DNA from: Poriferisodalis sp965116245
GTDB taxonomy: Bacteria > Actinomycetota > Acidimicrobiia > Acidimicrobiales > Poriferisodalaceae
Length of the DNA: 64,000 nt
Direction: 5' to 3'
Assembly: GCA_965116245.1 (NCBI GenBank)
Contig: OZ220497.1
Location: forward strand, 1,240,001 to 1,304,000
The notes beneath the pieces were generated by a model, which was not told the DNA's origin, searched no databases, and saw nothing but the letters and a program-made list of their open reading frames with translations. This document shows, in pieces, positions 1-8,430 of this stretch (the stretch's first letter is position 1; every line of letters starts with the position of its first letter). The translations under genes and the position numbers were made by a program.

Positions 1-1
1 A

Positions 2-2008
2 GGCGGCCAGAGCGGTTCGCTCGTGCTGGACCAGTTCGGACGTAACTTGACCGCGGATGCTCGGGCCAAGAAGTTGGACCCGGTCATCGGGCGGATGCGC
101 GAAACGGAACGGGTGATGCAGGTGTTGTCTCGCCGCACCAAGAACAACCCTGTGCTGGTGGGCGAGCCTGGAGTCGGCAAGACGGCGATTGTGGAGGGCC
201 TCGCCCAAAAGATCGTCAGCGCCGATGTGCCGGAGCTGTTGCGCGACAAGCAGCTCTACACGTTGGATCTGGGCGCGCTCGTGGCTGGCTCTCGCTACCG
301 GGGCGATTTTGAGGAACGTCTCAAGAAGGTCCTCAAGGAGATACGCACCCGCGGGGACATCATTTTGTTCATTGATGAGCTGCACACGCTGGTTGGTGCT
401 GGCGCTGCCGAGGGGGCGATTGACGCCGCGTCAATTCTCAAGCCCATGTTGGCGCGCGGCGAACTGCAGACCATCGGCGCTACGACGCTGGAGGAATATC
501 GCAAGTATCTGGAGAAGGACGCCGCGCTTGAGCGTCGCTTCCAGCCGATCACGGTGGATGAGCCCACGCTTAGTCACACCATTGAGATCGTAAAGGGGCT
601 GCGTGATCGTTACGAGCAGCATCACCGTGTCACCATCACCGATCAGGCGCTGGTAGCCGCCGCGAACCTGGCCGATCGCTACATAGCCGATCGTCACCTG
701 CCGGACAAAGCCATTGACCTCATCGACGAAGCCGGGTCTCGCCTGCGCATCAAGCGCATGTCCACACCGCCCGATTTCAAAGAGATCGAAACGAAGCTGG
801 CTGATGTCATTGAGCGCAAGAAACAGGCAGTGGAGTCGCAAGACTTTGAGACCGCCGGGGAGCTGCGTGACGAAGAAAAGGAGCTGCTAGAGCAGCGCAC
901 GGTTGTGATGGAGCAGGCCAAAGCCGAAGGCCACGATCTGTTTGATGAGGTTGATGAAGAGGCCATCGCAGAGGTGCTGTCGATCTGGACGGGCATCCCG
1001 GTGTACAAGCTCACCGAGGAGGAAACCCAAAAGCTGCTGCACATGGAGGACGCGCTGCACAAGCGGGTTATTGGTCAGCACGACTCCATCAAGGCCGTCA
1101 GCCAGGCCATTCGCCGGACCCGTGCCGGTTTGAAAGACCCGAAGCGGCCCGGCGGCTCGTTCATTTTCTTGGGACCGTCGGGTGTGGGCAAAACCGAGCT
1201 GGCCAAGACGCTGGCCGAGTTCCTGTTCGGTGACGAGGACTCACTTATCAGCCTTGACATGTCGGAGTACATGGACAAGTTCACCGTCAGCCGACTGGTG
1301 GGTGCTCCACCTGGCTACGTCGGCTACGACGAGGGCGGCCAGCTCACCGAAGCGGTACGACGCAAGCCCTTCTCGGTTGTGCTGTTCGACGAGATCGAAA
1401 AGGCCCACCCAGACGTGTTCAACACGCTGCTGCAAATACTTGAAGAGGGTCGGTTGACCGACGCGCAGGGTCGATCAGTGGATTTTCGTAACGCTGTTCT
1501 GATAATGACCTCCAACCTGGGCACCGCGGACCTAAGAAAAGCACGCGTGGGTTTCGCTACTGCCGATGAGGGTGCCAGCTACGAGCGAATGAAAGAGAAA
1601 GTCAATGATGCGCTCAAGGCGCACTTCCGGCCCGAGTTTTTGAACCGCATCGACGACACTATTGTCTTCCACGAGCTCAGCATTGATGAGGTTGTCAAAA
1701 TCGTCGATCTCATGATTGTCCGCACAGCCGATCAGTTGCGCGCCCAGGGCCTCGGCTTAGAACTTACCGATGCCGCCAAGGCTTGGCTGGCCCGTACCGG
1801 CTACGACCCACAACTAGGTGCCCGACCGCTGCGACGAGCGCTACAACACCACGTCGAGGACTCACTCAGCGAGAGGATCCTCTACAAGGAGTTCCACGCT
1901 GGCGAGATCATCGTTGTGGACGTAGAGGACGACGAAATTGTGTTCCGTGCCATCGAAGGCTTCGACCCAGGACCCATCGAACTGGAAGAGGCCGCGACGG
2001 TCGAATAG
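2..2008 (+). CDS. clpC: ClpC AAA+ unfoldase, 3' part (5' end outside window)
   Basis: The reading frame is open from base 2 and enters at the SLVLDQFGRNLT segment that links the Clp N-domain to the first AAA+ domain, so the N-terminal domain lies off the left edge. D1 has Walker A GEPGVGKT and a Walker B ending FIDELH. A UVR-type coiled-coil middle domain follows (around residues 255-300), then D2 with Walker A GPSGVGKTE and Walker B VLFDEIEKAHP, then the C-terminal D2-small domain. Family knowledge: ClpC hexamers unfold substrates for ClpP in the cytoplasm. The stop is at 2006-2008. The next gene starts about 50 bp downstream on the same strand. Confidence 0.95.
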   Translation, partial: GGQSGSLVLDQFGRNLTADARAKKLDPVIGRMRETERVMQVLSRRTKNNPVLVGEPGVGKTAIVEGLAQKIVSADVPELLRDKQLYTLDLGALVAGSRYRGDFEERLKKVLKEIRTRGDIILFIDELHTLVGAGAAEGAIDAASILKPMLARGELQTIGATTLEEYRKYLEKDAALERRFQPITVDEPTLSHTIEIVKGLRDRYEQHHRVTITDQALVAAANLADRYIADRHLPDKAIDLIDEAGSRLRIKRMSTPPDFKEIETKLADVIERKKQAVESQDFETAGELRDEEKELLEQRTVVMEQAKAEGHDLFDEVDEEAIAEVLSIWTGIPVYKLTEEETQKLLHMEDALHKRVIGQHDSIKAVSQAIRRTRAGLKDPKRPGGSFIFLGPSGVGKTELAKTLAEFLFGDEDSLISLDMSEYMDKFTVSRLVGAPPGYVGYDEGGQLTEAVRRKPFSVVLFDEIEKAHPDVFNTLLQILEEGRLTDAQGRSVDFRNAVLIMTSNLGTADLRKARVGFATADEGASYERMKEKVNDALKAHFRPEFLNRIDDTIVFHELSIDEVVKIVDLMIVRTADQLRAQGLGLELTDAAKAWLARTGYDPQLGARPLRRALQHHVEDSLSERILYKEFHAGEIIVVDVEDDEIVFRAIEGFDPGPIELEEAATVE

Positions 2009-2057
2009 GCACACACCGGCGACAGCCTCAACTTTGGTCCCCGGTAGCTGTTCTCCG

Positions 2058-2915
2058 GTGACTGCGGGTTGGCTTCTTCGGCAGGGCCGGACTCTGGGTG
2101 TTCGCGCTCTGGGCGCCTTGTGGGTTGTGGTGGCCGTGGCTGCGATGGGCTGCCGCGCTGACATCGTTGTAGACATCGACAGCGCCCACGATGGCACCGG
2201 CACTGTCACCGTTGAGATCACCTTTGACTCCGAGGTGATGAGGTGGGTGCCAGATCTGGGAGAACTCATCGTGACCGATGGATTGGTCGGCTGGGACGTC
2301 AGGCACCTAGTCGAGCAGAGCGCCGAGGATGAATCGCTGCGTGTAGTCGCAGTCAAGCGCTTCTCGTCTCCTGGGGAGATGGCTCAAGTGTTGGCCGAGA
2401 TCGATCGGCCTATCGACGGCACGGCTGGGTTGTTCCGGTCGGCCACGTTTACTGCTACTCGCGATGGGGCTCAGGTGCTTTACGACTTGACCGTGCAAGT
2501 GGGTCTGGATCGGCCGGTTGTTGGGCTGGTGAATCCGGACACTGCCGAGGCGTTAGAAGGTGAGATCTTTGGGCTGCCTCTCTCACAGATTGAGGCTCGG
2601 GCGGGGGTCCCGCTTGATGAGCTGGTGACTTTGGTGGTCCGCGCGACGGTTCCGCAGGGAAGCGGCAGGTTGCCCGAGCAGGGTGTGATGACTCTGAACG
2701 AAGGCGGTATTCGAGAGCTGCGTGTTTCGGGTGAGTTGGTTGATGCCGAGATCGCCAATGCCGATGCCGAGGCTGAGCGCTTGGCTAACAGGGCCGCTCG
2801 AGGCGCTCGCATAGCCGTGATCTGGTGGTTTGCTGTAGCGATAGTTGCGGCCCTGTTGGTTGTGCTGGCGATGCGAAGTAGACGGCGACGGCTGGCATCT
2901 ACCAACTCGGCTTGA
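2058..2915 (+). CDS. LppM-like membrane lipoprotein (DUF3153-type)
   Basis: From GTG 2058 the protein has a short basic N-terminus, a hydrophobic stretch (LWVVVAVAAMG) and a cysteine in a lipobox-like AMGC, followed by CRADIVVDIDSAHDGTGTVT, which resembles the start of mycobacterial LppM. A second hydrophobic segment (VIWWFAVAIVAALLVVLA) near the C-terminus ends in arginines, so the protein is probably anchored at both ends with its beta-rich domain outside. The open frame extends upstream into clpC, but the signal peptide supports the later start. The lipobox is not ideal because Ala replaces Leu at -3. Its role is unknown; LppM has been linked to envelope functions in mycobacteria. Confidence 0.7.
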   Translation: MTAGWLLRQGRTLGVRALGALWVVVAVAAMGCRADIVVDIDSAHDGTGTVTVEITFDSEVMRWVPDLGELIVTDGLVGWDVRHLVEQSAEDESLRVVAVKRFSSPGEMAQVLAEIDRPIDGTAGLFRSATFTATRDGAQVLYDLTVQVGLDRPVVGLVNPDTAEALEGEIFGLPLSQIEARAGVPLDELVTLVVRATVPQGSGRLPEQGVMTLNEGGIRELRVSGELVDAEIANADAEAERLANRAARGARIAVIWWFAVAIVAALLVVLAMRSRRRRLASTNSA

Positions 2916-2990
2916 CGCAGGCACGTTTGGCGGCGGAGCACTTTGACTTCGACACACCGACAAACTGGGCTTGTGGTTCGAGGACGCAGC

Positions 2991-3863
2991 GTGCGGGCGT
3001 GGGGTCTGGTGCTGGCTGGCGGTGCCGGGACTCGGTTCGGCGCAGGGGCGAAAGGTGCCATCAAGGTGTTGACGCCGATCTGCGGCCGTTCGATGGTGTC
3101 GTGGTCAGTGAGTGCGGCAGCGGCAGTGTGTCACGGAGTCACACTGGTGGTTCCCGCACCGATTGTCGGTGACTCGGTGACCGGTGTCCCAGTTACCGGT
3201 GAATTGGCGGTCAACGAGCCGCTCAACGCGACACGGGCGCCCGAGACGCTGGGCGCTGACGCACGTGAAGGCGCACATCCTGAATTAGGTCGCGACACCA
3301 GCCCTGAAACCGGCCCCGACCCACAGTTCAACCGACGGCTGGCGAGGCCGTGGGCCGAACTGCTTGCGACGCTGCACCCCAGCTTGACTGCTGTGGTGGC
3401 AGGTGGCGATACCCGCTCCGCTTCGGTTCGAGCTGGCCTGCTAACCGTTCCCGACGACGTGGATGTCGTGATTTGCCACGATGCTGCTCGGCCAGGTGCC
3501 TCAGCCAAGTTGTTTGCGGCGGTGATACAAGCTGTCGCGGCTGGGGCAGACGCAGCGGTTCCGGCGGTACCGGTGTGCGACACGCTAAAGCGGGTGCCCA
3601 ACTGGGAGGCTGGCGGGAGGGCGGTCACCGAAACCGTGGACCGGGCCGAACTCTTCGCAGTGCAAACGCCTCAGGCATTTCGCCGAGACGCGTTGGTAGC
3701 GGCGCATGCCGGAGCGCCCGAGGCCACCGACGATGCAGCGTTGATTGAGGCTGTGGGTGGCACGGTGTTGGCTGTAGCGGGCGAAGCTTCCGCGCACAAG
3801 GTCACCACCGAGGCCGACGTGGCAATCGTGGAGGCCCTGCTGTCCAGCCGAGCAGACAGATAG
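2991..3863 (+). CDS. ispD: 2-C-methyl-D-erythritol 4-phosphate cytidylyltransferase
   Basis: Third enzyme of the MEP isoprenoid pathway: CTP + MEP to CDP-ME. Visible motifs are the nucleotide-binding LAGGAGTRFG near the N-terminus, VVAGGDTRSASVRAGL, ICHDAARP, VCDTLKRV, QTPQAF and a C-terminal HKVTTEADVAIVEALL. GTG 2991 is preferred because a GAGG lies just upstream and it puts the glycine loop at the usual distance from the start; TTG 2943 and GTG 2973 are also in frame. Oddity: about 50 extra residues (roughly 57-115, Pro/Thr/Glu-rich, no motif) lie between the first half of the Rossmann-like fold and VVAGG. ispF follows, as in many bacteria. Confidence 0.88.
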   Translation: MRAWGLVLAGGAGTRFGAGAKGAIKVLTPICGRSMVSWSVSAAAAVCHGVTLVVPAPIVGDSVTGVPVTGELAVNEPLNATRAPETLGADAREGAHPELGRDTSPETGPDPQFNRRLARPWAELLATLHPSLTAVVAGGDTRSASVRAGLLTVPDDVDVVICHDAARPGASAKLFAAVIQAVAAGADAAVPAVPVCDTLKRVPNWEAGGRAVTETVDRAELFAVQTPQAFRRDALVAAHAGAPEATDDAALIEAVGGTVLAVAGEASAHKVTTEADVAIVEALLSSRADR

Positions 3864-3919
3864 ACAGATAGCAGGTGCGATGGTGAGCGTCGGTAGGGCG
3901 ATGTGGGTCGGGAGCCGTT

Positions 3920-4417
3920 TTGGGTAGCGAACCTTTGCGGATAGGGCACGGCTACGACGCCCATCGATTCGCCGATGATGCTGAGGTAGCCGCACGCACT
4001 TTGGTGCTCGGCGGAGTGCGCTTCGCAGCCGAGCGTCCGCTAGTGGGTCACAGCGATGCTGATGTGATTGCCCATGCAGTGATTGACTCAATGCTCAGCG
4101 CTGCCGGACTCGGTGACATCGGCACTTCGTTTCCAGACAACGACGAACGCTGGCGCGACGCCGACAGCATCGAGTTGTTGCGCCAAGTTGCTGGTCGGCT
4201 TGAGGTGCATGGCTGGCGTTTGTCAAATGCCGATTGCACCGTCGTTTGCGATCGGCCGATGATTGCGCCTCACCGTGACTCGATGCAGCACAACCTCAGC
4301 GTCGCGGCGGGTGGGCCGGTCACAGTTTGCGGCAAACGAACTGAGGGGCTCGGCCAAAGCGAGGGGATCGTGGCGCACGCCGTAGCGCTCGTTAGCGCTA
4401 TCAATACCGACGAGTGA
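3920..4417 (+). CDS. ispF: 2-C-methyl-D-erythritol 2,4-cyclodiphosphate synthase
   Basis: MEP-pathway enzyme that cyclises CDP-ME 2-phosphate to MEcPP with release of CMP; homotrimer in the cytoplasm. The metal-binding Asp and His are in IGHGYDAHRF, the third metal ligand is in GHSDADVIAHAV, and the substrate-loop TSFPDNDERW and C-terminal GKRTEGLG are present. At 165 residues the length is normal. TTG 3920 has a GGAG five bases upstream; TTG 3935, which would give MRIGHGYD, is the alternative. It lies 56 bp after ispD and is probably co-transcribed. Confidence 0.93.
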   Translation: MGSEPLRIGHGYDAHRFADDAEVAARTLVLGGVRFAAERPLVGHSDADVIAHAVIDSMLSAAGLGDIGTSFPDNDERWRDADSIELLRQVAGRLEVHGWRLSNADCTVVCDRPMIAPHRDSMQHNLSVAAGGPVTVCGKRTEGLGQSEGIVAHAVALVSAINTDE

Positions 4418-4671
4418 TCTCAAGTTCACTCTGAAGCTGCCCAGGTTCTGAACCTCGCTAGACCTCGCTGTACCACGCTGCACCACGTGGGGCGCCGAGT
4501 TGGGATCGCTGCGTCGGTGCGACGCAGTCTTCTGGTTGTTTTCTTGTAATTCGGTGGACGGTGAGTGTTGGTGTGGTCTAGGTTGGGGTGTGCCTCGCTG
4601 CCCGGCTTATGCGGCGGTTTATCAGATAACCGATGTGCGCAGAATCGCGCCGCGACCCTCAGTGAGGCCAG

Positions 4672-5265
4672 ATGTCAGCTTCTTTGGAATCGACCGCCAC
4701 GATGAACCCTAAACAGGGCAAGACCGCAACTAGCGAGCCGCTGTCACCCGGCGCTGAAGCGACACAACGCACGCGCGTCCGCAGCAAAGGTCGCGTTGGA
4801 ATATCGCCGGGTGTGCTGATCACAGTGTTCGGCGGGATATTGACAGCGCTACTCGGTGCCTTAGTCCTGGTAATGACGACACAGTTCGCTGCATTGAACA
4901 GTCGAATCGACACCCTAAGCAGCGAGATGCATTCGGAAATTGACGGTCTGCGCTCTGAGATGCGTGCGGAGATTGGCGGCCTGCGCTCTGAGATGCGTTC
5001 GGAGATTCGCGGCTTGCGCTCTGAGATGCGTTCGGAGATTGGCGGCTTGCGTTCGGAGATTGGCGGCTTGCGGGCTGAGATGCGTGCGGAGATTGGCGGC
5101 CTCTGGGCCGAGATTGCAAGTGTGCGTACCGAGCTGAGTGCGAAGATTGACCGCTTGCGAGCCGAAATGCAGGCTGGGTTTCGAGAGATCAACGCCATTT
5201 TGTTGGACCACACCGAGAGACTCACCCGGCTGGAAGCTCACGTCGGGCTGCCACCTCGCGAATAG
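4672..5265 (+). CDS. Membrane-anchored coiled-coil protein with 11-residue repeats
   Basis: About 40 hydrophilic residues are followed by one strong transmembrane segment (VLITVFGGILTALLGALVLV), then a long coiled coil built from an 11-residue unit of the type SEMRSEIGGLR, repeated about five times at 4921-5106 with one 7-residue partial unit. The DNA of the units is nearly identical, so the array is young or homogenised. The C-terminus returns to a less repetitive coiled coil (LLDHTERLTRLEAHVGLP). No enzymatic motif is visible. An 11-residue period fits a right-handed hendecad coiled coil. ATG 4702 is a possible alternative start. Function unknown. Confidence 0.65.
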   Translation: MSASLESTATMNPKQGKTATSEPLSPGAEATQRTRVRSKGRVGISPGVLITVFGGILTALLGALVLVMTTQFAALNSRIDTLSSEMHSEIDGLRSEMRAEIGGLRSEMRSEIRGLRSEMRSEIGGLRSEIGGLRAEMRAEIGGLWAEIASVRTELSAKIDRLRAEMQAGFREINAILLDHTERLTRLEAHVGLPPRE

Positions 5266-5403
5266 CCAATCGGCGGCAGTTCACTGCGCCTGTGCGACGT
5301 AGGCTTCTGGCCCCGCTCCAGGAATCTCATTCACTAGGCACTTAGTGGCTAGACCGTATCACGTGCATACAACATCACGAGCACACACAGGTGCTGCTGA
5401 GCG

Positions 5404-6372
5404 ATGAGCGCCCGAAGGGTTCGTCGGTCGGGCACCGCATCGCAGCGCAACGGCAACACAGCGAACCGGGCGCGGCCTGGGCGAGGGTCTCCACGCCGCG
5501 CCCAGTCAAAGTCACGCCAAGCAAACTCGCCACAGTCACGATCAACCCCGTCGCGATCAAACCAGTCGCGGGTAAAACACCTCGGCGGTGATCATGTGGA
5601 GGGCCGCCAGGCAGTGCGCGAGCTGCTGCGTGCCGGCAATCGCAAAGTGCATGAGGTGTTGATCAGCGAAGATGCTCACTCGGCTGCCACGCTGGCTGAG
5701 ATCGTTGACTTGGCTGGCGACCGCCGGGTGCCGGTGCGGGAAGTCACCCGCCGCAAACTGGACGAGAGCGCGCTCACCGCTGCGCCGCAGGGCGTCATTG
5801 CGAAGGCTGCCGCAGTTCAACCAGTTTCGCTGGAAGAACTCGCGATGCCTGTGGGGAGCACCCCACCACTCGTGGTGGCAACCGACGGCGTTACAGACCC
5901 AGGCAATCTGGGCGCCATTCTTCGTACGGCGGAGGCCGCTGGCGCCACCGGGGCCGTGCTCACCAGCCACCGTTCGGCGAGCCTCACGCCAGCAGCCGTG
6001 AAGGCCGCTGCGGGAGCTGTGGAGTACTTACCGATCGCGTTAGTAGGCGGCCTTCCCGCCGCGTTAGCGCAACTACGCGACCGTGGGCTGTGGCTGATTG
6101 GACTTGACGGTGGGGCTCGCGACAGCCTCAACTCGTTGCGAGTCGGTGACGAGCCGCTGGTGTTGGTGCTCGGCGCTGAGGGTCGTGGACTCTCGGCGCT
6201 GGTGGAGCGCCGCTGCGATCAGGTGCTTTCGATTCCGGTCATGGGCCGCATCGAGTCGCTGAACGTGGCTGCGGCAGCGGCGATTGCGTTGTACGGCATC
6301 GCTAGCGCTCGCAGTAGCGCCGTTGGCAGTGATGCTGTAGGCAAAACTCAAGGTTCCGGTGAGTCGCGCTGA
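5404..6372 (+). CDS. rlmB: 23S rRNA 2'-O-methyltransferase, SpoU/TrmH family (RlmB-like)
   Basis: SPOUT methyltransferase with the three family motifs: NLGAILRTAEAAGATG (motif 1), LVLGAEGRGLS (motif 2) and IPVMGRIESLNVAAAAAIAL (motif 3). The upstream domain with GRQAVRELLRAGNRKVHEVL is the SpoU substrate-binding domain. RlmB methylates the ribose of G2251 in the 23S peptidyl-transferase loop; the exact target here is inferred from family. About 65 residues at the N-terminus are Ser/Arg/Gln-rich and low-complexity, as is common in actinobacterial homologues, so the true start could be further in. The ispF-proximal position is typical, although cysS, often found between them, is absent. Confidence 0.87.
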   Translation: MSARRVRRSGTASQRNGNTANRARPGRGSPRRAQSKSRQANSPQSRSTPSRSNQSRVKHLGGDHVEGRQAVRELLRAGNRKVHEVLISEDAHSAATLAEIVDLAGDRRVPVREVTRRKLDESALTAAPQGVIAKAAAVQPVSLEELAMPVGSTPPLVVATDGVTDPGNLGAILRTAEAAGATGAVLTSHRSASLTPAAVKAAAGAVEYLPIALVGGLPAALAQLRDRGLWLIGLDGGARDSLNSLRVGDEPLVLVLGAEGRGLSALVERRCDQVLSIPVMGRIESLNVAAAAAIALYGIASARSSAVGSDAVGKTQGSGESR

Positions 6373-6392
6373 GGCCTCCGGCAGGCCGTCAG
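6369..6392 (+). terminator. Hairpin overlapping the rlmB stop codon
   Basis: CTGA+GGCCT pairs with AGGCC+(G)+TCAG around a five-base loop (ccggc), giving a nine-pair stem with one bulged G. No T-run follows, so this would be an atypical intrinsic terminator. Its position directly at the end of rlmB supports the call. Confidence 0.45.
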
Positions 6393-6462
6393 CTCGGTAG
6401 CTTGGCGCTGTCGCTGAAGTACTACTGCCCCAAAGGCAATGCTGTACCCAGCCCCTCTCAGT

Positions 6463-6535
6463 GCCCGAGTAGCTCAACGGCCAGAGCACCGCTCTTGTAA
6501 AGCGGGGGTTGTGGGTTCGATTCCCACCTCGGGCT
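6463..6535 (+). tRNA. tRNA-Thr (anticodon TGT)
   Basis: A complete cloverleaf can be drawn: acceptor GCCCGAG/CTCGGGC, D-stem GCTC/GAGC, anticodon stem CCGCT/AGCGG with loop CTTGTAA (anticodon TGT), T-stem GTGGG/CCCAC with loop TTCGATT, and discriminator T. The 3' CCA is not encoded. It lies 90 bp after rlmB, with no gene between. Confidence 0.97.
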
Positions 6536-6663
6536 CGCTACAGCCGAGGGCCAAATCCAGACTGCTACACCAACCCAACGCGAATCAGAGGTTCACATCG
6601 ACCTATGGGGCCACACCCTTCGCCCGGGCCACATGAAGCTCCACGCGTAGGCTGAGCCATCAC

Positions 6664-7578
6664 ATGAACCTGTCGCGCCCGCCGCGCATTGCTGTGGTCG
6701 GAAGCCTAAACGCCGACCTCACGCTGTGGGTGCCAAGACGGCCGTCACCGGATGAGACGATGCATGCCAAAGGCATCGCATGGTTTCGCGGCGGCAAGGG
6801 CGCTAACCAGGCGGTAGCTGCCGCTCGGCTAGGGGCGGAAGTGGTCATGGTTGGCCGGGTCGGCAATGACGAGCAGGGGCAGTGGCTGTGTTCGGGATTG
6901 GAAGCAGACGGTGTGGACTGCACCGCGGTGACCAGCGTTGACGCGCCAACCGGACTGGCGGTGATCACTGTTGATCCCGACGATGTGTCAATAGTGGTTG
7001 CCGCGGGCGCTAACGCCTTGCTCGGTGCCGATGATGTCGCCTCTGCCGCGGCTGCGATTGCTGCGGCCGACGTGCTGTTGTTGCAGGGTGAAGTGAGCGC
7101 TCAGAGTGCTCGAGCGGCTGCCGAGATCGCTCGCCAGAATCAAGTATCGGTTGTGTTCAACCCCGCCCCTTACAACGATGTTGCCCACGCAGTGGTGCCT
7201 CTGTCGGATGTTGTCATTGTGAACCGGACCGAGGCACAGAGCTTGCGTAGTGACCTTGCGAGCGGCGTGCTGCAACTGAACTCCGATGCGGTGCTGATTG
7301 AAACCCGTGGCGCTGCGGGCTGCGTCGTAGGTGCGCCACTAACGGAGGGATCGGGTACCCAAGGTGTAGTAGTGGAGTCACCGCAGGTCACCGTGGTAGA
7401 TGCCACAGGCGCGGGCGACGCGTTCGCCGGAGCGTTCGCGGTCGGCCTCGCGTCGGGAGCCACCGTCACCTCGGCGGCGCGACTAGCTGTTCATGCCGGT
7501 GCCTGGGCAGTGACAGTCGCTGGTGCTCAGCCGAGCCTGCCCACAAGGGCACAGCTACGCCAAATCAGCGAGGCTTAG
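6664..7578 (+). CDS. rbsK: Ribokinase, PfkB family
   Basis: PfkB carbohydrate kinase of ribokinase type that phosphorylates D-ribose to ribose 5-phosphate with ATP. The N-terminal VVGSLNADLTLWV and RGGKGANQAVAAARLG form the sugar-binding and first PfkB signature. VVDATGAGDAFAGAFAVGL is the second signature and holds the catalytic Asp and anion hole. At 304 residues the length is normal. No ribose transporter is adjacent, so substrate specificity within the PfkB family is inferred. It converges with upp, with only 18 bp between the stops and a shared hairpin. Confidence 0.85.
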   Translation: MNLSRPPRIAVVGSLNADLTLWVPRRPSPDETMHAKGIAWFRGGKGANQAVAAARLGAEVVMVGRVGNDEQGQWLCSGLEADGVDCTAVTSVDAPTGLAVITVDPDDVSIVVAAGANALLGADDVASAAAAIAAADVLLLQGEVSAQSARAAAEIARQNQVSVVFNPAPYNDVAHAVVPLSDVVIVNRTEAQSLRSDLASGVLQLNSDAVLIETRGAAGCVVGAPLTEGSGTQGVVVESPQVTVVDATGAGDAFAGAFAVGLASGATVTSAARLAVHAGAWAVTVAGAQPSLPTRAQLRQISEA

Positions 7579-7584
7579 GCCGAG

Positions 7585-7602
7585 GCTTGAGGCTGCTCAA
7601 GC
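7585..7602. terminator. Bidirectional hairpin between rbsK and upp
   Basis: A perfect 7-bp stem GCTTGAG/CTCAAGC with a four-base loop (GCTG) lies in the convergent gap and overlaps the upp stop codon. Its position between two converging genes suggests it ends transcription from both sides. T-runs are weak. Confidence 0.55.
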
Positions 7603-8286
7603 TGCGCCATAGAGCCGATCTCCGGCGTCGCCCAGGCCGGGGACAATGAAGGCCCGCTCGTCAAGGTGACTATCAACCGCAGCGGTCACAACGCGGACGT
7701 GGGGGGCGTCTGCCCGAACGGCGGCGATGCCCTCAGGCGCGGCGAGTACACACACCAGCGTCACCGGACCTGCTCCCGCTTTGTCCAGCACCTGTGTTGC
7801 GGCGACCGCCGAGCCGCCTGTTGCCAACATCGGATCCAGGACCAGCACAGGTCGGTCCCGAAGCACAGCCGGTAGTGATTCCAGGTAACACTCGTGCCCT
7901 ACAGCGCTCTGTGGGGAAGATGCCCCGGCGACGGTATGGCCAGCTTGACCAGCGTTGTCGGCGTGGCCAGATGCCTCAATTCTGCGCATACCGATGAAGC
8001 CCACGGGCGCTGCAGGCAACAACCGTAGTGCCGCATCAAGCATGCCCAGCCCGGCGCGCAGCACGGGCACGATTGCGGGCGTCGACTCAAGTCGCGATCC
8101 CTGGGCCCAACCAACTGGGGTCTCCACTGGCTCATTGACCCAGGTCGCATCGGTGAGTGCTTCCAACACCAGCATCAAGCTCAGTGAGTCCAGTTGCTGA
8201 CGAAACGCCTCCGCGGCAGTGTCCTTGTTGCGCAGCCGGGTGAGCAAAGCGGCGGCTAGTGGATGTTCAATGACGCGCAGGCTCAT
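7597..8286 (-). CDS. upp: Uracil phosphoribosyltransferase
   Basis: Salvage enzyme that converts uracil + PRPP to UMP. The PRPP-binding loop VLDPMLATGGSA is intact, as are the N-terminal VIEHPLAAALLTRLRNKDT, the core VLRAGLGMLDA and the C-terminal uracil-binding end AFIVPGLGDAGDRLYG. The protein has 229 residues against about 208 usually. The extra 18-20 residues (after GMRRIEA, Gly/Ala/His/Ser-rich) fall in the surface loop before the strand that leads to the PRPP loop. It is divergent from the LytR_C gene and convergent with rbsK. Confidence 0.93.
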   Translation of the reverse strand: MSLRVIEHPLAAALLTRLRNKDTAAEAFRQQLDSLSLMLVLEALTDATWVNEPVETPVGWAQGSRLESTPAIVPVLRAGLGMLDAALRLLPAAPVGFIGMRRIEASGHADNAGQAGHTVAGASSPQSAVGHECYLESLPAVLRDRPVLVLDPMLATGGSAVAATQVLDKAGAGPVTLVCVLAAPEGIAAVRADAPHVRVVTAAVDSHLDERAFIVPGLGDAGDRLYGAA

Positions 8287-8430
8287 GGCTGGGACTCATA
8301 GTTGGCCGTTCGTGATGCTGCACTCTTGGTCAGCGGTTGTCGCGGGTAACAGTTCTCGTGAAGAAACTAGGTGGCACGCGCGTGATGGGGGTACACCAAG
8401 CGGCTCATCATTGGCCCTACGCTCACTGCG

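Noticed and set aside
6663..7578. The ribokinase as a sugar-uptake operon
   Set aside because: No transporter or regulator is adjacent; it is read as a stand-alone kinase.
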